Positions 56,559-64,000 of a DNA stretch of 64,000 bases are shown piece by piece. Each line of letters starts with the position of its first letter. Within the stretch, counting starts at the first letter, position 1. Both the position numbers and the translations under genes were made by a program. Under the pieces are notes generated by a model. That model saw nothing but the letters and a program-made list of their open reading frames with translations, ran no database searches and was not told the DNA's origin. Source of the stretch: Periplaneta americana. Taxonomy: Eukaryota; Arthropoda; Insecta; Blattodea; Blattidae. The DNA is taken from assembly GCF_040183065.1 (NCBI RefSeq), contig NC_091128.1, forward strand, positions 171,589,244 through 171,653,243, written 5' to 3'.

Positions 56559-59500
56559 TTTTTTCTCTTTTATTTTGGCAATCTGGAATGAGGCCGAGGG
56601 TTTGCCATACATTACCTGACATTTGAGTAGAAGGTATGAGAATTTGATTTAATTCTTTTTTTATTTTTTATTTTAGTAGGTTATTTTACGACACTTTATC
56701 AACAGCTTAGGTTATTTAGCGTCTCAATGAGATGAAGATGATAATGGCGGTGAAATGAGTCTGGGGTCCAACACCGAAAGTTACCCACCATTTGCTCATA
56801 TTCGGTTGAGGGAAAACCCCGGAAAAAACCTCAACCAGGTAACTTTCCCCGACCGGGAATCGAACCCGGGCCACCTGGTTTCGCAGCTAGACGCGCTAAC
56901 CGTTACTCCACAGGTGTGGACGATTTAATTCTTCTCTGAACCTTTTGGTATATGGTAGACAACTCACTTCTCAGACAGTTTCCGCGTTAGATAATTTCCG
57001 TTTTATTCAGGAAAAATTACACATCATACATAACTTACGAATTTTGCAGGGACCAGTAAATTGTCCCGAAATAGACAGGATTCCGGATTATTCAGGTTCC
57101 GAGTTGAACAAGATTCACTGTATATGTTATAATATGTCATTCATTCATTTAGTGTTTTGCCCAAGGACAGGTCTTTCACTGCAAACCCAGCTTTCTCTAG
57201 TCTTTCCTATTTTCTGCCTTCCTCTTAGTCTCCTCACATGATCCATATATCTTAATGTCGTCTATCATCTGATATCTTCTTCTGTCCTGAACTCTTCTCC
57301 TGTTCATCTTATAATATGTATTCTGTCATTTTAGCTTGTGATTGGCTGTACAGGAGAATTTGGTTTGTTACTGGAACCAACTGCTATAGGCGTGCAGGTC
57401 ATTATGAACCTCCTGAACTATGTGATGGATTCCATGTAAGTTTATTTTTCTCGTATAAGCAATTATTACATACATTTGGTATTTATTTATTTAAAATACA
57501 TTATATAATATAAATATTTCCAAAGCATTTGTGCTAAGAACGAAATATATCATGAGCAGAGACAGAATGCTAATTCTGTTTTTTTTCTCCTTTTCATAGA
57601 GAGAAGAAGCAACACGATCTGATGCCACCAGAATCGGTGCAGTTCCCACAACCTGTAAGACTTAACTTCAAGTTAGGTTGCAAGTTTGATGACGCAATTA
57701 AGAATGCGGAAATCAAGCTCAAACAGTAAGAAATATTTCGTGAGTCTCTGTTTAAATTTGTGTTAAATTTGGTGTCAATTAACAGCACAGTTATTTATAT
57801 TCAGTGATACTTCATTTCATTTCAGATTGGTGGACGATACTGATGTACTGTTCTACACGTACACTGGATATGGAATGGACTTCATAAAATCCAACTGCTT
57901 GAGTCCTGATGCCTTTATACAGATGGCTATTCAACTCGCATTCTATAGGTTAATAAGTCATGATAAAATATCATTTAATTTTTATTGAGTACAGAATTAT
58001 ATTAGTAACAGTACTGCTAATGATTATACAAGTAGGCAGTTCCTCAATTCAAACTCTTTTCAACATTCTCAGTATATAAAGTATATAGGAAACGTGTTGT
58101 GAGGCAAAAAACATCTGAACACACAAGACGAACAAACAAATACAACGTGACAGGTGTTTACAAATTAATATGCGATAGCTATAATGACTTCTACACTGAA
58201 CACGGTCAAAGAGCTTTTCAAACATGATACAAGGAACAAATCATAGCCATAATCAAATTACATAATACTTTCATCTATGCAGAACACATCACCAACTCCA
58301 ACCACAACTACAGGAATATAGAAACAGACATGGAAATTCTACACATTGAATCGAAAAGCCAGAAACTAAACAGTAGTACGAAACTTAGACATACAGAAAC
58401 ACACGTGCAACACATCCTCAATACTCAGCTGAATTTCAGAACACACCCTTTTCGACACTACACTACCAATCATAAATGCTCTCTCCACCTGCATCTACAC
58501 ACCTCCCCCCTCAAGACACCAACAAGAAGAAACCAGAAGAAAGAACAACACCTCACTACGATCTGAAGAAGACATACATTACCACTGAAACCAGACATTA
58601 ACGTAAAATACCATAATAGTTTCAATATTAACACAGAAGAGTTAAAAAAGTTGTTAATTTAACAGATAATCAGCAAAAAATTACTTTTAGATTTTCACGA
58701 AAATACACATTTTCAGCATATCTGATATCCAGAAGTTGTTATGATGTAATGTACTGCTATTACCTAACTGGTTGCGTAATATGAACTACACATAAAATAA
58801 AATAAAATGGAATTGATTTTACTTATTATAAACATTAACAACAATAATATGTTCACTGTTTGTTATAAACATTCAATTGCAGAATTTACAGCATCCTCTT
58901 TTGAACTCATTTTAACAATGTTTGTTTATTTATCCTAGTACTGTTATTCTTCTGTTATACAGTAAACAAAAACCTATCGTGTTCAAAAGTAATAAAACAA
59001 ACATAAACGAATCGCCTCTAGCAGGAAGAAACTAATAATAATACAATCTCCTCTCCACAAAAGACATTTCCAAAACTTATAAAAATAATACAATTACTTT
59101 TATTTAAAAAATAATTTTTTATCAAAGTGGATAAAACTTTGTATGATATATTTGTCGTAACTTCATATTACAATACAAATCTGGCTTTCAGGTATAGCTC
59201 TCTGTGAAGCTGACTTGAATAATTTCAAGGGAAAAATTGTTCCAAGGCCGGGTATCAAACCCAGGATCTTTGGCTGAGCAGGCCAATGCTCTACCACTGA
59301 GCTACCCAGGAACTCTACCAGGCCCAGGCTCAATTATTGCCTTTTATCCACATATTTCAAATGGGCTGAAAAGAAATCAGAGGCCCAGCATTGAATGCAC
59401 ACTTTCTGTATGACTTAAATTTATGGTTTCCTGTTAACAAACAGCGACGTGCATTACCAAATCTGGCTTTCAGGTATAGCTCCCTGTATAGTCCTACTTG

Positions 59501-60711
59501 AATAATTTCGAGGGAAAAATTGTTCTGGGGCCAGGTATCGAACCCAGGATCTTTGGCTGAGCGTGCCAATGCTCTACCGACTGAGGAATAATTGAGCCTG
59601 GGCCTGGTAGAGTTCCTGAGTAGCTCAGTCGCTAGAGCATTGGTGCACTCAGCTAAAGGTCCCGGGTTTGACACCCAGCCCCGGAACAATTTTTCCCTTG
59701 ACATTATTCATATTACAATACTCGGCTGGTTATCAAACTCGTATTGTCATATGAAATGTTACAATACTCATATCATAAATAACTATTATATATTTTTTTA
59801 TAATTAAAATTAGCATATACTGTATTTTCTTGGGATTAAAGTTATTACAGCACCTTTGTTAATTAAAAATTGGACCAGTGTTCACATAAACTTTTGTACC
59901 AGTACCCAAAGTGATCTCTAGAATAAACTTCATTGCTGATGTTCGTGAATCTGTACATGCACAGAATTTCTTTTATATATCGTTAGAAAATCCCTTCAGA
60001 TTTTTTTTTTGTTTCCAGGGTGCACTTTGAAACAGTGCCAACACACGAATTTGCATCTATAAGAAAATTTTGTCATGGACGCACAGAAACTATAAGAACA
60101 CTTTCTTTTGAATCGGTTCACTTTGTGAATGTAATGATTGACAATTCTAAAACCACAAACATGGAAAAAATGCAGGCATTAAGAGCTGCTATTGACTGCC
60201 ATGTAAGAAATACAAAAGAGGTAAGTTTAAAGTTGCAAGACTTAAAAACATATACATGGAGGGCTGTAAACTAATTTTCTAACTTTTGATGTAGTAGTAG
60301 TAGTAACAATGGCGGTGATGGCAACAGTTTCTTAATGTATCCGGCAGGATGCTAACAGCATAAGGTCTACTTTAGTCTTCAGTTAGTGTTCCTTCTAACA
60401 CAGGAGGAATTATTTTGACCAGTTTTCATTACAGATGCCTGCTAGCCAGTACCTAGAGCTGAGGTGTTATCAGTATGTGTTGCAGAGTTGAGTCTTGTGT
60501 GACTGGCATTGATGACTAAAATATTTATTTTCCTTAGGAAATTCGTTTTGTAACTGCACTTTCACAATTACAGGCTAGTAGTGGTAAAGGTATAGACAAT
60601 CATCTGTTTGGACTTAAAATGGTGGCAATTCAAAACGGAATAGATGTACCTGATTTCCTAGTAAATGATGTATTTATTCGAAGCACAAGTTGGAGACTGT
60701 ACACAGGACAA
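47936..60711 (+). CDS. CRAT-B: tandem CRAT paralogue with lost active site (3' end outside window)
   Basis: Exons: 47936-48060, 51351-51489, 51599-51771, 53360-53522, 54060-54237, 55230-55411, 57335-57435, 57600-57725, 57826-57948, 60019-60220, 60574-60711. Joined they give 550 codons without stop or frameshift, and exon phases match CRAT-A throughout. Fold motifs persist (LPVPNLKNTMEKYL, EWWIND, CRIPAV, IGILTSEHRDKWA, SSGNRWFDKTLQ, LSPDAFIQMAIQLAFY, GRTETIRT). Yet the catalytic His is Pro (57377-57379), Lys419-equivalent is Met (57875-57877), Tyr452-equivalent is His (60044-60046), Arg518-equivalent is Asn (60598-60600) and the STS motif is YTG (60700-60708). It is probably enzymatically dead or altered. 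The start exon is unknown and the last exon (VPDGY region) lies beyond 64000. Confidence 0.88.
49105..49380 (+). mobile_element. tRNA-derived SINE
   Basis: AACCCGGGTTCGAATCCTGG is a near-perfect B box. The body with GGTGGGCAAACAGTGCTTAG and GCTGAGGACCCTTAGGTGAA precedes the (TA)n run. Confidence 0.65.
49397..49457. repeat. (TA)n microsatellite
   Basis: About 30 TA dinucleotides at the 3' side of the SINE. Confidence 0.95.
49870..50775. repeat. Direct repeat of about 250 bp flanking the LINE fragment
   Basis: The left copy (about 49870-50122) and right copy (about 50522-50774) both run from CTTGTA...ATAAAAATTGGTAGGGC to ATCATGCTCTTTGAACTAC with only a few differences. The LINE sits exactly between them. 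Confidence 0.88.
50123..50525 (-). pseudogene. LINE 3' fragment (same family as 43452-44690)
   Basis: The minus strand reads [20 protein letters not shown] and [20 protein letters not shown], ending in GCCATTTGTAAGTAAGTAG. About 400 bp, truncated at its 5' side and closed by a stop near 50500. Confidence 0.9.
51351..51489 (+). CDS. CRAT-B exon 3
   Basis: AACTGTTTCAG|G...AACTGG|GTACAG. Encodes SVKPTLTEEEYCRAKEAVKT and LQIMLEERAKNTSNW. Same boundaries and phase as CRAT-A exon 3, with three extra codons. Confidence 0.95.
51599..51771 (+). CDS. CRAT-B exon 4
   Basis: TTCTTTACAG|TTA...GATGG|GTAAGA. 173 nt as in CRAT-A. Encodes LYEWWINDFFLSDRLPLVVH and MPRQKF. WW and the RLP.VVHS.P strand are kept. 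Confidence 0.95.
51999..53033. mobile_element. pogo/Tigger-like element, about 1 kb
   Basis: TA-flanked. The left end is CAGTAAAACCTGTTCAAGAT; the right end read inward is CAGTGAAACCTGTTCAAATC. No transposase recognised. Its 3' part (GGGACCA..AAATTGT.C..GAAATAGACAGG) recurs at 56960-57123. Confidence 0.82.
53262..53335 (+). repeat. Dispersed repeat fragment close to CRAT-B exon 5 acceptor
   Basis: CATTCATTTAGTGTTCTGCC through CTCCAATCTTTCCT recurs at about 57136-57210, just upstream of another CRAT-B exon. Family not identified. Confidence 0.6.
53360..53522 (+). CDS. CRAT-B exon 5
   Basis: TTCTTTTCAG|C...AATCAT|GTAAGT. 163 nt as in CRAT-A. Encodes NDIPVDTARGDPLDMSQNFN, FGTCRIPAV and HIIVAHNNH. 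Confidence 0.95.
53935..54034. ncRNA. Near-perfect 28-bp-stem hairpin beside a splice acceptor
   Basis: Arms 53935-53962 (TGCATACATTTTATCTTTCC...) and 54007-54034 (inverse) match at all but one position of 28, with a 44-nt loop. It lies in CRAT-B intron 5 on the transcribed strand and ends 25 nt before exon 6. The shape fits a pre-miRNA-like hairpin, a MITE relic or a splicing structure; sequence alone cannot choose. Confidence 0.4.
54060..54237 (+). CDS. CRAT-B exon 6
   Basis: GTGGGTACAG|TTT...TAAAG|GTAAGT. Encodes FFRVPVLDSCEEPISVNQIE and KPIGILTSEHRDKWAVIHQE. The acceptor has almost no polypyrimidine tract; a TACTAAAAT branch-site-like sequence is at 54038. Two codons longer than CRAT-A exon 6. 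Confidence 0.92.
54238..55229. other. CRAT-B intron 6, nothing recognised
   Basis: No repeat termini or coding similarity seen. Confidence 0.35.
55230..55411 (+). CDS. CRAT-B exon 7
   Basis: TGTAATGTTTAG|AA...CTTCAG|GTAAGT. Encodes ENRECLKQIETALFLVCLDG and HGCGAQDSSGNRWFDKTLQ. HGGGSK of active enzymes is HGCGAQ here. Confidence 0.95.
55622..56010 (-). pseudogene. LINE ORF C-terminal fragment with (TAATC)n tail
   Basis: The minus frame 56009-55701 reads CGHCHLREHLHTMDIFKDEP, CKLCNEEDESFSHIIFEC, a zinc-knuckle-like LINE C-terminus. The tail CTAATCTAATCTAATCTAAT is at 55622-55645 on this strand. Confidence 0.8.
56030..56470 (-). pseudogene. LINE 3' fragment (43452-44690 family)
   Basis: [20 protein letters not shown] and [20 protein letters not shown] on the minus strand, with small indels breaking the frame. 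It abuts the previous LINE fragment tail to head. Confidence 0.88.
56498..56557. repeat. (TA)n microsatellite
   Basis: About 28 AT dinucleotides. Confidence 0.95.
56670..56930 (-). mobile_element. tRNA-derived SINE, - orientation
   Basis: Reverse B box GACCGGGAATCGAACCCGGG at about 56851. The body segment GAGGGAAAACCCCGGAAAAA is the inverse of that at 16690, and GTTATTTAGCGTCTC is at the 3' side. Same family as 16610-16830. Confidence 0.8.
56960..57123. mobile_element. Right-end fragment of a pogo/Tigger-like element
   Basis: Matches 52890-53033 (GAATTTTGCAGGGACCA, GGATTCCGGATTATTCAGGT) and ends at the TTCACTGTA terminus. Confidence 0.75.
57335..57435 (+). CDS. CRAT-B exon 8, catalytic His replaced by Pro
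   Basis: TGTCATTTTAG|CTT...TCCAT|GTAAGT. 101 nt, same length and phase as CRAT-A exon 8. Encodes LVIGCTGEFGLLLEPTAIGV. EHSPAE of CRAT-A aligns with EPTAIG: the general-base His codon is CCA at 57377-57379 and the following A-E pair is also lost. Confidence 0.94.
57600..57725 (+). CDS. CRAT-B exon 9
   Basis: TTTTCATAG|A...AAACA|GTAAGA. Encodes EKKQHDLMPPESVQFPQPVR and NFKLGCKFDDAIKNAEIKLK. One codon longer than CRAT-A exon 9. Confidence 0.92.
57826..57948 (+). CDS. CRAT-B exon 10
   Basis: TTCATTTCAG|A...CTATAG|GTTAAT. 123 nt. Encodes LVDDTDVLFYTYTGYGMDFI and CLSPDAFIQMAIQLAFYR. GYGM aligns with GYGK: the CoA-contacting Lys is Met. Confidence 0.95.
58100..58565 (+). pseudogene. Penelope-like element fragment, GIY-YIG endonuclease
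   Basis: The + strand from about 58146 reads GVYKLICDSYNDFYTEHGQR, AFQT, a TGA stop, then YKEQIIAIIKLHNTFIYAEH, ITNSNHNYRNIETDMEILHI and LNTQLNFRTHPF. This is the C-terminal GIY-YIG domain of Penelope-like retroelements (GVY for GIY, FYT for YIG, AEH and LNTQ.NF.TH signatures). No RT part is present. It sits in CRAT-B intron 10. Confidence 0.8.
58566..59163. other. AT-rich intron, nothing recognised
   Basis: No features seen. Confidence 0.35.
59177..59708. mobile_element. Composite SINE: two tandem units plus one inverted unit
   Basis: Units start AAATCTGGCTTTCAGGTATA at 59177 and 282 bp later at 59459, with minus-strand tRNA-like heads (GTATCGAACCCAGGATC reverse B box). The second unit is truncated and joins an inverted + strand unit (GAGTAGCTCAGTCGCTAGAG at about 59617, CCGGGTTTGACACCCAGC at about 59662). 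Flanked by a perfect 13-bp duplication CATATTACAATAC (59164-59176 and 59709-59721). Confidence 0.85.
60019..60220 (+). CDS. CRAT-B exon 11
   Basis: TTTGTTTCCAG|G...AAAGAG|GTAAGT. Encodes VHFETVPTHEFASIRKFCHG and RTETIRTLSFESVHFVNV. YES of CRAT-A is HEF; the GRT Thr is kept. Confidence 0.95.
60574..60711 (+). CDS. CRAT-B exon 12
   Basis: ACAATTACAG|GCT...GGACAA|GTAAGT. 138 nt. Encodes ASSGKGIDNHLFGLKMVAIQ and SWRLYTGQ. DRH is DNH and TTS is YTG. The next exon should open with the VPDGY-type C-terminus but is not found before 64000. Confidence 0.95.
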
Positions 60712-61192
60712 GTAAGTTCTAAGAATGTGTTGTAATCTTGTCATAAACATTTAATATAAAACTTGCTATAACTTTTTTATATGTCGGCTTAAAAATTCCT
60801 TCAAACGAGGCTACTTTTAGAAGTGCTGCTGCTTGTGAATAATGGATTTAAATGGAGGTCTTCAGACACAGCTGCAGCCACTGAATGGTGGTGCTGCAGA
60901 CGCTCTGAGTGGTTGGCTTTGCCGCTGGTAGCGGCCACTAAAAGTGGCACTTCCTATCGCGATACATAGAACTCAGGCCACTATGAGTAGCGCTGCTAAC
61001 CGACTGTTGGGCCACCAATTCCTTACCCTGCCACGACAGTGTATAGCCACGGTGTCGTCTTTTTCGAATTTCATGGTAATTCCTGCTAGAAGCTCTTGAA
61101 ATGATTTCTTAAACATGCGAAAATACAAATAAAAAAACAACTTTTTATCGTCCTGATGTAAGTCATCAAACAATAGTACATTATGCAACGAG

Positions 61193-61291
61193 CCTATAAT
61201 GATAGTAATTAAGAATCAAGTATGGATATTTATGAAACTCGCTTGCGCTCGTTTCATAATTTTCATACGAGGTTCTTAATTACCATTATAG
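61193..61291. repeat. About 100-bp imperfect hairpin, CGAGCGCAAGCGAG core
   Basis: CCTATAATGATAGTAATTAA and its inverse TTAATTACCATTATAGG bound an inverted repeat whose centre is GAAACTCGCTTGCGCTCGTTTC. Confidence 0.8.
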
Positions 61292-61299
61292 GCGAGTTT

Positions 61300-61875
61300 C
61301 ATACGACTTTTTATGCTCGACCATATTTCTAACTTGAAATTACCGGTATTCAGATGTATACATTTTATTTGTAACTGACAAGATCGGAAGTGACCTTGTT
61401 CTAGGTCGTGAATTGTGAGATGTGCGCAGACGCGAAAGTATTGATTTTTTCCGAGGAACAATAATGTCATTGACCTTGATGTAGTCCCGTTAAACTTGAT
61501 AATATTATAATATTATAACCTTGATTATTGAATTCGACATTAAAACACGAGATGACAAATTGAATTTATTTGAATATTATTTACAATTAACGCTAATTAT
61601 TATAGTAACAGAACATAACCTTCTGCGACAGTATTGGATTTCCAGCCTCCGTGACTTTTCACTAATTCTCTTTCGATTGCATATCTGAGAATAATCAATA
61701 CTTGCGGTTTTATAACGGTACAAAACTGACTTGTTATTGGCTGAACACATGTAAGCTGAGTTATCATTGGCTGAAGACCTGTACTTTAATGAGTAGGTGT
61801 ACTTTAATGACATGCATTAAAGGACTGCTACCGGGTGTATAATTAGAACATTTCGGCATGGTCGAGCATAAAATA
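61300..61875. mobile_element. Possible DNA element with ATGCTCGACCAT inverted ends
   Basis: TTTTTATGCTCGACCATATT at about 61307 and the inverse, ATGGTCGAGCATAAAAT, at about 61858. No coding capacity. Confidence 0.5.
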
Positions 61876-62654
61876 TGAAATAGTTCTCGATTCTGTCTTT
61901 CTAAAACCAATCTATGGATCCAGACTCTTCTATTTTTACGTCTGTTCTTTCTCCATATGAGCAAAGTTTACAAAAGTATATCTCTTTCTATGTCTATGTT
62001 CATTGAGACTGAATAATTCTCTACAAAAATTTAGTGTATTAAGCAGTGCCACTAACACGCCACTAGTGACATTGCTAAGTGACCTTGTCTGAAGGGGCCC
62101 TTAATGAACCTGCCAGAAACGTAATTCTAGTTATGGGCATTTTAATATAATTCTAACAAAGGTGGAACTCTCAAATTCCTGATATAACAGAAAGCAAGTC
62201 AGAAGAATGTATGAAAGACAATAACATATCCTGTTACCGCAAGCAACTAAACCAGGGAGCATCAAGTGACTACACTCTCGTGCGTACGTACAAACCCTCA
62301 AGCCCTGACGTACGGCTGAGGGCAAGGGTAGCTGCTTCCACAGTGGCGGAACTAAGAACTTGTATGTGAACTAAATATGTGATAAGAATATAAATTAATT
62401 TCAACTTTTAACTGAAGTACACTTTCACTGTTCAAAACATTACTCTACATAATTTGGTACAGTTAACTCTATATACGAAATAAATTTTTGCATGTTTGCA
62501 CAATAATGAAACAAAACAAAATATACACTTTTATACAGATCAATATACTACGAAATAAAACTGTTCACCGTTTGTCTTCTTCTCATTGCTATACAATTCA
62601 ATTAACAAAATAAAACAACAGTACAAACGTTATTATTCAAATACAATTCTCTAA

Positions 62655-63415
62655 TAATAGTACTTTTTCTTATACATCAGAGATCTGCGGCGATTTTTGC
62701 AGTTTTTTTTTTTAGTAAGCAACTTTTCAATTCGCGGAGGTTTTGTTTTAGTACCAGCCAATCGCAAACATGCTTTCAAGTGTTCATCACTTAATTGGCT
62801 TCTGTGACGTGACTTTGTAAACTTCATTAAAGAAAACAGTGTTTCGCATACATAGGTTGTCCCGAACATGCACAAGATCGTGCAGTTTAGGAAACCTTTC
62901 TCTTGGAAAACAAGTATAGAAATGTTTAATACTTTTTCTGTTTTGATACTTATCCTTTAGCTCAATATCACTTTGTAAATCAAGTATTTCTAATTGTGGT
63001 CCAGCAGGAATATCCAGGACACTCTCTGAAAAAGGTGTTGAAAATATCTTAAATTGTTGTTCAAGTTCTCTCGTATCCTGAAATCTACGTTCGAAGCCTT
63101 GGCACAATTGTTGCATTATTCTTATACCCTTATATTCTTTCAAGGCCTCTATCAAGTTTCCCATGTACATCCATAAATAAGGCAATTTCATTTCTAAGTG
63201 CGAGAAAACGCTCCAGAACTTTTCCTCGACTTAACCACCTTAGCTCGGTATGGTAGAGTAAATCCCCATACTCACTGTTAATATCATCAAGTACTGCACT
63301 GAACTCCATGTGATTAAGTCCTCTAGACTTTATGAAATTAATTGTTCGCACAACAACAACCATTACATTGCTAAGATTCATGTTTTTAGCACATCAATTT
63401 TCCTGGTGCAAAGTG
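62655..63415 (-). pseudogene. hAT transposase-like fossil (GTF2IRD2/ZBED-type group)
   Basis: The minus strand reads INFIKSRGLNHMEFSAVLDD, EYGDLLYHTELRWLSRGKVL, then after a frame change LPYLWMYMGNLIEAL, and finally VCETLFSLMKFTKSRHRSQL with DEHLKACLRLA. This is the catalytic-to-dimerisation part of the hAT-derived proteins related to GTF2IRD2 and EPM2AIP1. At least two frame changes show decay. Confidence 0.85.
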
Positions 63416-64000
63416 CAGTGCACTGGTGCCCCCAAGCGACCTCGATAGGTTCCACCACTGATAGACTGCAGTGTACAAGTGTACTGCCCGCAGTGGAAGC
63501 CGTAAGCAGGCCTGTATGCCCTCTCGCGATCTTGACTCGACCTGGCGGAGCCTGAGCTAAACCCACCTCTAGCACTAAGCAGGCGTCACATTGCTGCCAG
63601 AAAAACATGCGAACAAAAACCCCAAAAGAAAATTTCCGGCTTTTTCTTAAAGAAACAGTGAAGAACATTTAGATTTGATATTGCTGTCCCTACTGTATGC
63701 AGTATATGAACTTACTTTTATAAATACACGTGGTACTTTTATATACACAACTTAGGAGTTAGTTTATAACCTTTTAACTCCAAAAAGGGTAGACATTTGT
63801 TATCCGAAATTTTGTTTTTATGAAATGAGATCAACTCCATTTATTTCTGTTACCAGAGATCTTACTGTACATACATATTAATTAATATTCGTGTTGATAT
63901 AATAAAAAAAAATAACGAAACATGATCTTTTCTGTTATAATGATTGTATATTGACATCCACCTTGAGCACAAATTGATAGGTTAAAAATATGTAGGCTAA
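63416..64000. other. Unrecognised sequence at the window end
   Basis: A relatively GC-rich patch (63410-63600) with a 96-codon minus frame of no known family, then AT-rich DNA. The CRAT-B last exon was sought and not found. Confidence 0.35.

Noticed and set aside
5084..59705. Possible tRNA genes at sites with consensus B boxes (for example 5115, 8790, 16650, 26210, 49135, 56855, 59665)
   Set aside because: None gives a convincing complete cloverleaf with acceptor stem; each continues into a SINE body or sits in a SINE array.
63378..63668. 96-codon minus frame near the window end
   Set aside because: No recognised family; may be a transposon boundary. Not the missing CRAT-B exon, which should be on the + strand with VPDGY.
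1..64000. CRISPR array, prokaryotic operon or viral system
   Set aside because: No regularly spaced short repeats with unique spacers, no ribosome-binding-site gene strings and no viral structural or polymerase genes. All tandem repeats seen are satellites, SINE arrays or microsatellites.

Overview
This is AT-rich eukaryotic DNA with GT-AG introns, kilobase-scale introns, microsatellites, tRNA-derived SINEs, 5'-truncated LINEs, mariner/pogo/hAT fossils and many fold-back elements. It reads as a large insect genome. The repeat flavour (SINEs whose bodies contain GGTTATTTAACGACGCTG-like segments) makes me lean towards a cockroach or termite, but that is recollection, not proof.

The host genes are a tandem pair of carnitine O-acetyltransferase (choline/carnitine acyltransferase family) genes, both on the + strand. 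The upstream copy (here CRAT-A) can be assembled completely. There is a probable start exon at 3278-3340 and twelve further exons from 16974 to 39102. The spliced CDS is 1926 nt, an exact multiple of three (641 codons plus stop). It has the catalytic His, the carnitine- and CoA-binding residues, and a C-terminal AKL peroxisomal signal. The downstream copy (CRAT-B) has eleven recognisable exons from 47936 to 60711. These total 1650 nt (550 codons, no frameshift or stop). Its start exon was not found and its last exon must lie beyond the window.

The main discovery is that CRAT-B has kept the exon structure, splice phases and fold-defining segments of CRAT-A but has lost most of the active site. 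The catalytic His is Pro, the carnitine-binding Tyr and Arg are His and Asn, a CoA-binding Lys is Met, and the STS-type motif is YTG. It looks like a pseudoenzyme beside its active paralogue.

Layout: 1-16.9 kb holds a fold-back element, a possible small ORF, the candidate CRAT-A first exon and a long repeat-rich intron. 17-39.1 kb is the body of CRAT-A, whose introns hold a decayed full-length mariner, a nested SINE/MITE cluster, pogo-like elements and a 135/182-bp tandem satellite. 39.1-47.9 kb is the intergenic stretch or CRAT-B 5' intron, with hAT and LINE remains, one LINE carrying a long open RT frame. 47.9-60.7 kb is CRAT-B, with a LINE flanked by an unusually long direct repeat, a Penelope-like GIY-YIG fragment, a near-perfect hairpin beside a splice acceptor, and a second composite SINE. 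60.7-64 kb holds a hairpin and a hAT remnant. No CRISPR array, rRNA or convincing functional tRNA gene was seen.
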